Source: an uncultured bacterium
Lineage (GTDB): Bacteria > Desulfobacterota > WTBG01
DNA length: 6,458 nt
NCBI GenBank assembly: GCA_938024025.1
Contig: CALJBY010000089.1
Location: 1 to 6,458, forward strand
Reading direction: 5' to 3'
Shown: piece by piece, positions 1-5,844 of the stretch
How the letters are laid out: each line of letters begins with the position of its first letter
Position numbering within the stretch: position 1 is the stretch's first letter
Made by a program: the position numbers and the translations under genes
Notes under the pieces: model-generated
Database searches by the model: none
What the model saw: the letters and a program-made list of their open reading frames with translations, nothing else
What the model was told of the DNA's origin: nothing

Positions 1-182
1 GAGGTATCTACTATCTTAACAGCCCATCACTCTCAGTGGGTACAACCATTAGTTACCGGCCGGGAGAACACTGGTCGTACAGCGTAGGAATGACCCAGCG
101 AACGGGCAAGCGGGACACCGATCCCTACAGTTCAGCCGAAAATAAGGACTACATGACGTTTCAGGTAAAATATGTCTTTTAA
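1..182 (+). CDS. C-terminal end of a DUF1302-like outer-membrane beta-barrel protein (5' truncated)
   Basis: The reading frame that starts at base 3 is open from the window edge to TAA at 180-182, giving the last 59 residues of a protein. The peptide alternates hydrophobic and polar residues in beta-strand fashion (SLSVGTTISYRP, then WSYSVGMTQRTG, then YMTFQVKYVF). It ends in a C-terminal phenylalanine within 'FQVKYVF', the usual Bam recognition signature of outer-membrane barrels. The DUF1302 assignment rests mainly on context: the next gene is DUF1329, and these two families are habitual neighbours, with a Ycf48-like gene third, as here. Only about the last three strands are visible, so another barrel family cannot be excluded. 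It lies 36 bases before the next start and is probably co-transcribed with it. The barrel call is firm; the family call is moderate. Confidence 0.72.
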   Translation, partial: GIYYLNSPSLSVGTTISYRPGEHWSYSVGMTQRTGKRDTDPYSSAENKDYMTFQVKYVF

Positions 183-218
183 GGAAACCGTTGTAACCAT
201 TAAACCAAGGAGGTCAGC

Positions 219-1514
219 ATGTGCAAAAAAGTGATTACCCGTACTCTCACCACCAGGATATGTATGATTCTCTTGTGGGCAGCCTCCCTCATGGTAGCGC
301 CCTTAAGGGGAGCTACCCAAGCTGCAGAATGGCTGGTGCCTCCTGCCTTTGAGGGAGCAGAGCTCGAAAAGGTGCGGGAGTGGGAAAAAACCTGGGCAGG
401 CAAGACAATCAACCGGGAGAATGTGGAACAGGTCAAGGAATTTGTGCCGGAAGGCGTTTATGAGGTGATGACCGATCCTTCAAAGTTCGGGGATTATGAT
501 TTCTCCTTTCCCGTTCTCCCCTATAAAACCTTTAACCCTGCCCCGGGCTTGCTTGAGGCAACGGCGAAATACTCTCCCCAGGCAAAAATGGGAGCAGATG
601 AGGTTGTGGAAAATTTCGAGACCATGGCAGGGGTCCCCTTTCCCCAGCCAAAGACGGGGTTAGAGGCCGCCTGGAACTTCTATATGTGGTCCCGGGGGGA
701 TGAATTTATCCGTTGGAAAGGGAGTGGTTCTCCCGTAGACATTAGAACAAAAATAGAGCGGGGTGCCATAACCAGCCACTGGACCAGTTACTACGTCAAC
801 AGGGTCAACAAACCCCCCCTGCCCGCCGTTCCCAAAAACCGCAGAAAGATACGGAAAGCCCGCTTTATGATTATGGAAGCCCCCCCCCACATGACAGACT
901 TTACCAGTTTACACGTTCATTATATCGATCAATTTAAACCGGATGACGGGTGGATGTACTGGCCCCGATTCAGGAAGATCACCAAGATTGAAACCACCAC
1001 CAGGGATGATGTTTACGACGGGCTTGACTGGATTCAGGATGACTTTCCCGATGGTTTTGATGATAAGCTCCACGTAAATAATTACAAAATTGTAGGGAGT
1101 AAAAAGGTGCTGCTGGGCCGTCATATCAATTCGGATGTCTTTGAACGTGAACAGGGAATGACTCTCTACAGGGGTGTTCAAAGGGAGCTTATAAATGCCC
1201 TTGTTCTGGAAGTCGTTTACAAAAAGCCCGGTTACGTCTATCCCAAACAGCTGTGGTACATGGATCCTGAGACTTGGGCCATTCTTGCTAAGAAGATCTA
1301 TAACGGCCAGGGTCAGCTCTGGAAAACCATGGCTGTCTACACCGAAATGAGGGACATCGGTGGGGGCGAGGTCGCCATGCCCATGGCTTACTCACTGGTC
1401 GATCTGATTAGACGTCACGGAACTCTCGACATAATAGGCAAAACAGATATCGACAAAAAGTGGAAACGCGATTCTTATTTTTCAATTCGCAATTTAGATA
1501 GAAGATCCTATTAG
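219..1514 (+). CDS. DUF1329 family periplasmic protein (outer-membrane lipoprotein-sorting-like)
   Basis: A 431-residue exported protein. The start at 219 is supported by AAGGAGG at 207-213, five bases upstream. Residues 1-36 form a signal peptide: basic KK and R residues, a hydrophobic core around 14-28 (ICMILLWAASLMVAP), and a cleavage region near ATQAA/E. DUF1329 hallmarks are visible: the 'GVPFPQPKTGLEAAWNF' segment at 138-154, 'DDGWMYWPRFRKITKI' at 242-257, a 'YDGLDW' segment near 266-271, and 'LWYMDPETWAI' followed by 'GQLWK' at 345-369. Length is normal for the family. DUF1329 proteins are predicted to have a LolA/LolB-like fold and are found beside DUF1302 barrels, Ycf48-like propellers and RND exporters, suggesting handling of a hydrophobic ligand in the periplasm. 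Biochemical function is not settled and no substrate can be read from the sequence. It is followed 23 bases later by the propeller gene in the same operon. Confidence 0.88.
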   Translation: MCKKVITRTLTTRICMILLWAASLMVAPLRGATQAAEWLVPPAFEGAELEKVREWEKTWAGKTINRENVEQVKEFVPEGVYEVMTDPSKFGDYDFSFPVLPYKTFNPAPGLLEATAKYSPQAKMGADEVVENFETMAGVPFPQPKTGLEAAWNFYMWSRGDEFIRWKGSGSPVDIRTKIERGAITSHWTSYYVNRVNKPPLPAVPKNRRKIRKARFMIMEAPPHMTDFTSLHVHYIDQFKPDDGWMYWPRFRKITKIETTTRDDVYDGLDWIQDDFPDGFDDKLHVNNYKIVGSKKVLLGRHINSDVFEREQGMTLYRGVQRELINALVLEVVYKKPGYVYPKQLWYMDPETWAILAKKIYNGQGQLWKTMAVYTEMRDIGGGEVAMPMAYSLVDLIRRHGTLDIIGKTDIDKKWKRDSYFSIRNLDRRSY

Positions 1515-1537
1515 AATCCTTGAAGGGGAAATAAACA

Positions 1538-2605
1538 ATGTCCTTTTTACGAATACGCTTTATCCTGTTCCTGCTCATGCTTACCGTCAGCATGGCAGGT
1601 ACAGGAGGGTGCAAGAGAGAAAAACTCTATGGATACAGACCCCCCAATTATTTTCCGGTTACCCGGGATGACCTCCACAGCATAGCCACCCTCGATAACC
1701 AGAAGATCTGGGCAATAGGGTCTTTTGCCGGCATCTATCACAGTGCCGATGGAGGAGCCACCTGGAAGCCTCAGAAAAGTGGTGTGGATGATCTGGCCCA
1801 GCTGTGTAAAGTTGATTTTGTAGATGATCAGCACGGCTGGATTGTAGGTTCATTCGGCATCATCCTGCATACCGGCGACGGGGGAAAGACCTGGAATAGC
1901 CAGGACAGCACAACGGACCATTTACTCCTGAATGTCGATTTTGTAGACAGGCAGCATGGCTGGATCGTTGGTGAGAAGGCTACTATCCTGCGAACCCGGG
2001 ACGGAGGTGCCACCTGGGAACTTCAGTTCGATGAAATGGGTCCGGTTTATAACGGCGTTCAATTCTTTGACCAGCAGACAGGATGGATAGTGGGTGATTA
2101 CGGCACGATCCTCCACACCACCGATGGAGGGGAGAACTGGACCACACAGGAGTGTCAGGATATCATTCCCGTACTTGACGAGGAGGACGCCCTGGCATGG
2201 GAACCGGTTCCCGTTCTCTTTGATGTAGCAATCGTCAATAAACAGAAAATTTTAATAAGTGGTATCGATGGACTCATTGTGATGACCGAGGATGGCGGGC
2301 TCAATTGGAAGAAAATTTCCACCCCTTCCAAGCTTGCCATATATGCCCTCGCTGCTCATGATAACACGGTCTGGGCTATTGGTGAGAAGGGAAACTACCT
2401 TGTTTCTACCGATGGCGGGCATACCTGGAAGACCATTACGGATGTTATCAAGACCAGAAAGTGGTTACGGGGCATATCCTTTGCCAGCGCCACCAATGGC
2501 TGGATCGCGGGGGGCATGGGAACGGTGGTGAAAACAACCGACGGAGGGAACAGTTGGGAGATGATTTCGGGCCAATCCTATGAGGTTCGATCGGCGTGGG
2601 ACTGA
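1538..2605 (+). CDS. Ycf48/BNR-repeat seven-bladed beta-propeller, probable lipoprotein
   Basis: A 355-residue protein with seven Asp-box (BNR) motifs of the form S/T-x-D-G-G-x-x-W, at residues 69-76, 112-119, 153-160, 194-201, 250-257, 290-297 and 333-340. Spacing is about 40-43 residues, except for 56 between the fourth and fifth. Each is preceded by a 'GWIVG..G.ILHT'-type strand. Seven boxes fit the seven-bladed propeller of the Ycf48/HCF136 photosystem II assembly family. Outside phototrophs such proteins are commonly encoded with DUF1302 and DUF1329 and have no role in photosynthesis. The N-terminus (residues 1-25, hydrophobic 'ILFLLMLTVSMA' then 'GTGGC') looks like a lipoprotein signal with Cys25 as the lipidated residue, though the lipobox TGGC lacks the usual Leu at -3. 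The start has AAGGGG at 1523-1528. A scaffold role on the periplasmic side for the barrel/DUF1329 system is likely by context only. It is the last gene of the operon visible here. Confidence 0.87.
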   Translation: MSFLRIRFILFLLMLTVSMAGTGGCKREKLYGYRPPNYFPVTRDDLHSIATLDNQKIWAIGSFAGIYHSADGGATWKPQKSGVDDLAQLCKVDFVDDQHGWIVGSFGIILHTGDGGKTWNSQDSTTDHLLLNVDFVDRQHGWIVGEKATILRTRDGGATWELQFDEMGPVYNGVQFFDQQTGWIVGDYGTILHTTDGGENWTTQECQDIIPVLDEEDALAWEPVPVLFDVAIVNKQKILISGIDGLIVMTEDGGLNWKKISTPSKLAIYALAAHDNTVWAIGEKGNYLVSTDGGHTWKTITDVIKTRKWLRGISFASATNGWIAGGMGTVVKTTDGGNSWEMISGQSYEVRSAWD

Positions 2606-2690
2606 AGCTGATTTGGGATTGGAATGGTGGAAGCAGAGCGCATAGAGCATGGCGCCGAGGGCAAAGGAGAAGATGAACGTCGAACATTCA

Positions 2691-2734
2691 ACGTTCAACA
2701 TCGAATGTTGAATGTAAAAAAAGCGGGTTTTTTT
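2691..2734 (+). terminator. Possible intrinsic terminator after the DUF1302/DUF1329/Ycf48 operon
   Basis: An 11-bp stem (2691-2701 with 2705-2715, one G-T wobble, loop CGA) lies 86 bases after the propeller stop. It is followed by seven A, GCGGG and seven T (2716-2734), which can form a second A-T hairpin ending in the T-tract. The distance between the main stem and the T run (12 bases) is larger than in a classic intrinsic terminator and the stem is AT-rich, so this is only a candidate. Confidence 0.4.
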
Positions 2735-2811
2735 ATTGGAAGTTGGAGGTTAAACGTAAGCTGGCAAGCTCACAAGCTAATTACTTGTTGAATTCTTTAT
2801 TTTTTAAGTTT

Positions 2812-2910
2812 TCTCTGCGTTCTTTGCGCACTCTGCGGTGAAAAACACATTTTTAATTTTTAATTTAGGCATTCTAGGCAATTTAGCTCATTTTAGGCAT
2901 TTATTCTTGC
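2812..2910 (+). repeat. Composite dispersed repeat, left inverted copy
   Basis: The first half has three iterations of a Y-T-C-T-G-C-G-like unit ending in TGCGGTGAAAAACACAT (2812-2850). The second half has TAGGCA-type units at 2866, 2875, 2884 (variant TAGCTCA) and 2894, spaced by 9-10 bases. The whole 99 bases match, in reverse complement and with small indels, the segment 5564-5654. It is non-coding. The first half belongs to a repeat type common between genes in environmental Proteobacteria; that classification comes from memory, while the inverted match is seen directly. Confidence 0.85.
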
Positions 2911-2948
2911 TTCGTGCTTTTCGTGGTTTGATTTAGGCATTTCATTTT

Positions 2949-2991
2949 TCTGTGGTTTTATTGTGACAATACTTCTCATTACACAAGGAGG
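2949..2991 (+). promoter_or_regulatory. Conserved upstream module (promoter candidate) of first cupredoxin-like gene
   Basis: TCTGTGGTT (2949-2957), seven bases, GACAATACT (2965-2973), eleven bases, then AAGGAGG (2985-2991), six bases before the start. The same layout with near-identical words stands before the second paralogue. GACAAT could serve as a -10 element, but no convincing -35 box is visible at 17 bases, so the role as promoter is inferred from conservation and position only. Confidence 0.4.
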
Positions 2992-2997
2992 TAGCTC

Positions 2998-3447
2998 ATG
3001 AAAAGAGAAAAGCTGACTGCTCTCATCATGCTTCTAATAGGATTTTTCTGTTTTACAGGACTTATCTTTGCCGCTGAGGAAAAAGCAGAAGAAATGAAGA
3101 TAATCAATAAAGTTATCATGGTACATGCAGAAGAGGGAGCACGGCCTGCTTCCCTTACGACCCCGCCGGGAACAACGGTGATCTGGGTTAACCAGTCCCC
3201 AACAACCACAGAAATACTCTTTCTCGACAAGAAGGTTGTGCTTGCCTGCGGCTCCCCGGTTAACTTTTTTGTCGGCAAAGACGGCGCCTATGAATCCGGC
3301 AAGCTCCCTTTTGGCGGCACCGCCAGCCTCTGCTTTACCGAAAAGGGCAAGTATGACTACATTGTCCGGCCTTCATCAACCTTCCAACCCCTAAAGGACG
3401 CCCGTGCCCGTCGTCTCCCGAATCAAGGGTTTGTCCTGATAAAGTAG
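2998..3447 (+). CDS. Secreted cupredoxin-like protein lacking obvious copper ligands (paralogue 1)
   Basis: A 149-residue protein with a clear Sec signal peptide (MKREK, hydrophobic 7-24, cleavage near residue 25/26). The start has AAGGAGG at 2985-2991. The mature part follows the plastocyanin/azurin pattern: 'LTTPPGTTVIWVNQSP' at 53-68 (strand, turn, W-x-N), and a late 'GGTASLCFTEKGKYDYIV' segment at 106-123 resembling 'F...G.Y.Y'. The expected type-1 copper ligands are not seen: the first His after 'WVN' is replaced by the TTTE stretch, and 'YDYIV' lacks the following C..H..M. Two cysteines, Cys84 (VVLACG) and Cys112 (SLCF), are conserved in the neighbouring paralogue. Fold assignment is moderate and function is unknown; it may be a structural or ligand-binding periplasmic protein, or bind metal with other residues. 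The tail 131-149 (basic 'DARARRLPNQG') is not shared closely with the paralogue. It is followed by its duplicate after 133 bases. Confidence 0.7.
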   Translation: MKREKLTALIMLLIGFFCFTGLIFAAEEKAEEMKIINKVIMVHAEEGARPASLTTPPGTTVIWVNQSPTTTEILFLDKKVVLACGSPVNFFVGKDGAYESGKLPFGGTASLCFTEKGKYDYIVRPSSTFQPLKDARARRLPNQGFVLIK

Positions 3448-3518
3448 TGCACTACCGTTTGCACGTTGAGGGTGACACAGGCACAGGGAAATCTTTTAGT
3501 TCATTGATTGTTGCTATT

Positions 3519-3539
3519 TTCTCTGTGGTCTCTGTGGTT
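3519..3539 (+). repeat. Degenerate short copy of the TCTGTGG/TCTGCGG-type repeat
   Basis: Two tandem CTCTGTGGT units (3521-3529 and 3530-3538) lie in the gap between the two cupredoxin-like genes. They resemble the first half of the composite repeat with CG changed to TG, and they read toward the downstream start. The second unit doubles as the first word of the conserved upstream module. Confidence 0.5.
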
Positions 3540-3574
3540 CAGTTTTGATAATACTACAATAGTACTAAAGGAGG
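3531..3574 (+). promoter_or_regulatory. Conserved upstream module (promoter candidate) of second cupredoxin-like gene
   Basis: TCTGTGGTT (3531-3539), seven bases, GATAATACT (3547-3555), eleven bases, then AAAGGAGG (3567-3574), six bases before the start. GATAAT is one mismatch from the sigma-70 -10 consensus TATAAT. Match in order and spacing with the module at 2949-2991 suggests a shared promoter or a duplicated leader. No good -35 element is seen. Confidence 0.45.
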
Positions 3575-3580
3575 TTTTCG

Positions 3581-4021
3581 ATGAAAAGAAATGTGCTACG
3601 TGTGCTCATCGTTATGGTGTTAGGAATTTTTTGTCTGGCAGGCGTCAGCTTCGCCGGTGAGGAAACAGAAGAGATAACCATAGATGCGAAAGTTGTTACC
3701 CTTGATATCAACAAAGGTTTGAGTCCCGTTACCTTGAATGCTAAGCGTGGAACAACCGTCATATGGATAAACAACTCACGGGTACCGCAAGAGATACTGT
3801 TTCTTGATAAAAAGGTTGTCCTGGCGTGCGGGGCGCCGGTAAACTTTTGTGTTAATCAGGACGGCGCTTATGAATCCGCTAAAATTCAATTCGGTGGTGC
3901 TGCAAGTCTTTGTTTTACTGAAAAGGGGACCTATGAATATGAAGCCAGGTCTTCTAAGACCTTCTATGACTCTTATTCACCGGTGAAAAGGGAACTCAAG
4001 GGTGCCATTGTAATACAATAA
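3581..4021 (+). CDS. Secreted cupredoxin-like protein lacking obvious copper ligands (paralogue 2)
   Basis: A 146-residue tandem paralogue of the preceding gene. By hand alignment, 52 of 76 residues are identical across residues 54-129 of paralogue 1 and 53-128 of this protein. The signal peptide covers 1-25 (hydrophobic 6-22, cleavage VSFA/G). The core includes 'GTTVIWINNSRVPQEILF' at 57-74, 'DKKVVLACGAPVNF' at 76-89, and 'FGGAASLCFTEKGTYEY' at 104-120. Cys83 and Cys111 match the paralogue, and an extra Cys90 is present. As in the first copy, the canonical His and the C-H-M copper loop are missing ('VPQE' where His would sit, 'YEYEARSSK' after the last strand). The start is set by AAAGGAGG at 3567-3574. 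Its stop is one base from the stop of the convergent MFS gene. Function is unknown; strong conservation of the core while the termini drift suggests both copies are maintained by selection. Confidence 0.72.
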   Translation: MKRNVLRVLIVMVLGIFCLAGVSFAGEETEEITIDAKVVTLDINKGLSPVTLNAKRGTTVIWINNSRVPQEILFLDKKVVLACGAPVNFCVNQDGAYESAKIQFGGAASLCFTEKGTYEYEARSSKTFYDSYSPVKRELKGAIVIQ

Positions 4022-4022
4022 C

Positions 4023-5525
4023 CTACATGCCCAATTCTTTCCGGTAGTTCGTCATTACCTCTGTCGTCACCTTCTGGTGAGAATGTTCCGTTGCATATGC
4101 TTCGGTACCTGAAACCGCAGCTTCTCTGAAAGGCCCGGGAACCTTCTCAAGCATCATCTTCGCTTCATCCGCCCATTCCATGGTGAACGTAAGGCCGTGG
4201 ACAGGAGCGGCCTCTTCGATTTCTTTCTGGATGCGGCTACTCACCATCAACAGCCAGATACACAGCAGCAGGTTCGCTCCGCCCTTCAATGCCCACGGCG
4301 TCCAGGGACCCACCTTATCATACAGGAAGCCTCCCAGCTGAAGGAAAAATAAAACGCCGATGGGCTGCATCGTGTTGAGCCCCCCCAGAATACTTCCGAG
4401 CATCGGTTTGGGTGATACATCCATCGCCAGCGCTATCGACCCCACGCTTGCCGCGGAAAATCCTATGCTTATTATACTAATGTATACATACAGCACTGGA
4501 GAAAAGGGATTCTGGGTTGCCGCAATAAGGCAAAAGGAGATGCCTGCCGCAAAGGAGCCCACAATCATGACCCGCATGCGTCCCACACGATCAATTAAAA
4601 ATCCTATGACCGGATAAGCACACAGGGTAACAACGGCTGCCACCAGCATCACCTTACCCCCCATGGCAGCTGCCTTCATCGGACTGACGCCCTGCTGCTT
4701 TGCCATATAGACCAGCCAGACAAAGAGAAAGACACTTTTAACAATAATATCCGCCCGCATCACAAGGGTCACCATGTAGCCTGCTTTAATGGCTATGCTT
4801 TTTGAAACCTCCCGGTATGTTTCCTTGATACCAAGCTTCTGGGCCTTTTCTTTGGGCATGCGGTCCACAAGTCCCAGACGTGAGATGATCAGGCCGACGA
4901 ATCCCAGAGCCCCGGACATGTAAAAAAGACTCATCAGTCCCATCTTACCGGCAATTCTGGCCAGAACACCAAAAACGATTATGGAGCCGAGCGCCATCAT
5001 GGCACCGTGCCAGGCCATTCCCTTACCCCTGTCGGTCGAAGCCGTATAATCACCCACTATGGTGATGGTTTGGGGGAAAGAAAGGATGATGCCGATACCG
5101 ATGATAAAGCGGATGAGAAAGGTGACGAAAATCTGGCCGCCCATGCCGGTTATCCCCAGTGCAAGTGCGATATCTTGAGCATGTCCAAAGAGAATGAAGA
5201 AGACCCCGCAGATCAGAAAACCCAAAACGGCCAGAATGCGGCGCCCCACTCTATCGGAAAGAATACCGATCATCCCGATAAAGAGCAGGGTGGCAATCTG
5301 ACTCATGTTTTGCAGACCAGAATTGATCGTCCCGGCCAGCTCCCCGGGAATTTGGATAACCTCTTTCAGAAAGAGCGGCTGTATAAGCGCCGGCACGACC
5401 ATCAGACAGGCAATAAAAAATGAAGCTGCATACAGACTGAAAAAGTTCCACCCCGTGAGATCTACCGGAATACGGATGCCGGCAAACCGTTTGCCTGAGC
5501 TTGTAGCTGCCTGTTTCTCGTCCAT
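4023..5525 (-). CDS. MFS transporter with C-terminal PCP_red-like domain
   Basis: A 500-residue inner-membrane carrier of the major facilitator superfamily. Twelve hydrophobic segments can be placed by eye, near 28-48, 72-90, 97-115, 131-155, 172-190, 200-218, then after a basic central loop 250-275, 289-310, 318-336, 343-367, 377-400 and 411-430. The MFS loop 2-3 motif GILSDRVGRR is at 87-96 and its second-half counterpart GFLIDRVGRM at 308-317. The start at 5525 is chosen over an in-frame ATG 39 codons upstream (5642) because GGGAGGG (5537-5531) lies five bases before it; the longer N-terminus would only translate the dispersed repeat. The substrate cannot be told; the adjacent UbiD-like gene makes an organic or aromatic acid a guess. 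Residues 451-500 form a soluble tail with W451, E454, A455, L459, V462-P463, R467, E475, A478, V486-T487 and E489, a pattern resembling PCP_red (Pfam PF08369). It converges on the cupredoxin pair and is divergent from the UbiD-like gene. Confidence 0.9.
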   Translation of the reverse strand: MDEKQAATSSGKRFAGIRIPVDLTGWNFFSLYAASFFIACLMVVPALIQPLFLKEVIQIPGELAGTINSGLQNMSQIATLLFIGMIGILSDRVGRRILAVLGFLICGVFFILFGHAQDIALALGITGMGGQIFVTFLIRFIIGIGIILSFPQTITIVGDYTASTDRGKGMAWHGAMMALGSIIVFGVLARIAGKMGLMSLFYMSGALGFVGLIISRLGLVDRMPKEKAQKLGIKETYREVSKSIAIKAGYMVTLVMRADIIVKSVFLFVWLVYMAKQQGVSPMKAAAMGGKVMLVAAVVTLCAYPVIGFLIDRVGRMRVMIVGSFAAGISFCLIAATQNPFSPVLYVYISIISIGFSAASVGSIALAMDVSPKPMLGSILGGLNTMQPIGVLFFLQLGGFLYDKVGPWTPWALKGGANLLLCIWLLMVSSRIQKEIEEAAPVHGLTFTMEWADEAKMMLEKVPGPFREAAVSGTEAYATEHSHQKVTTEVMTNYRKELGM

Positions 5526-5563
5526 AGTTTCCCTCCCTGTATTAAATAAAAAGAAGTCAGAAT

Positions 5564-5654
5564 GCAAAAAGAAATGCCTAAAATGCGCTAAATTGCCTAG
5601 AATGCCTAAATTAAAAATGTGTTTCTCACCGCAAAGACGCAAAGGACGCAGAGA
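5564..5654 (-). repeat. Composite dispersed repeat, right inverted copy
   Basis: Reverse complement of the 2812-2910 repeat, 91 bases, with the same order of parts: TCTGCG-like units ending in TGCGGTGAGAAACACAT, then TAGGCA-type units whose complements lie at 5603, 5594, 5584 (variant TAGCGCA) and 5575. The main difference is a missing six-base TTTAAT block, plus point changes. Read on the minus strand it points into the MFS start. Its translation makes up most of the spurious N-terminal extension of the MFS frame. Confidence 0.85.
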
Positions 5655-5760
5655 TTTTAAAAGGTAAAAAACAACTGTTGTTCCTCTCTTTACACTGAGT
5701 ACTTCTATAGCTGTTCCGAGGATTCTTTAGCTTAATTCATTTATATCCAATATAGTTTTA

Positions 5761-5790
5761 CTTTGCGCTCTCTGCGCCTCTGCGGTGACT
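5761..5790 (+). repeat. Short copy of TCTGCG-type dispersed repeat
   Basis: CTTTGCGCTC, TCTGCGCC, TCTGCGGTGA in series, the same three-unit structure as the first half of the composite repeats but without the TAGGCA half. It is in opposite orientation to the copy at 5626-5654, so the two form an inverted pair about 106 bases apart. It reads toward the UbiD-like gene. Confidence 0.75.
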
Positions 5791-5844
5791 TTAAGTTTTT
5801 ACAATCCGAAATCTAAAATGTGAAGGCTCCATTGCTCCACGATA

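Larger units (their letters stand above)
2606..2997. other. 392-base intergenic region, repeat-rich, no gene seen
   Basis: This gap separates the envelope operon from the first cupredoxin-like gene. It holds, in order: a heptamer-like 'TCAACGT/TCAACAT/CGAATGT/TGAATGT' hairpin with a T-tract (2684-2734), an AT-rich stretch, a composite dispersed repeat (2812-2910), a 'TTCGTGCTTTTCGTGG' tract (2911-2926), a fifth TAGGCA unit (2934-2939) and a promoter-like module (2949-2991). Open frames on the minus strand here only overlap the end of the propeller gene and have no ribosome binding site or family resemblance. Confidence 0.7.

Noticed and set aside
660..1181. Minus-strand open frames inside the DUF1329 gene
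   Set aside because: Shadows of a well-supported coding region; no start signals.
2448..2701. Minus-strand frames running from the hairpin region into the propeller gene
   Set aside because: They consist of the antisense of the propeller gene plus non-coding repeat, without ribosome binding site or recognisable domain.
2809..2945. CRISPR-like interpretation of the TAGGCA and TCTGCG arrays
   Set aside because: Units are too short, spacing is 9-10 bases with no unique spacers, and no cas gene is present.
4360..4617. 85-residue open frame on the + strand
   Set aside because: Antisense shadow of the MFS gene with no supporting signal.
5526..5642. 39-codon N-terminal extension of the MFS frame from an ATG at 5642
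   Set aside because: The extension is the translation of the dispersed repeat, lacks a ribosome binding site, and a good GGGAGGG stands five bases before the ATG at 5525.
2812..5654. Insertion sequence or composite transposon bounded by the inverted repeats
   Set aside because: No transposase gene lies between the arms, and no target duplication was seen at the outer ends; kept only as an inverted-repeat observation.
5007..5667. Open frames on the + strand at 5007-5423 and 5305-5667
   Set aside because: They lie antisense to the MFS gene, show low-complexity or biased residues and have no family resemblance or ribosome binding site.
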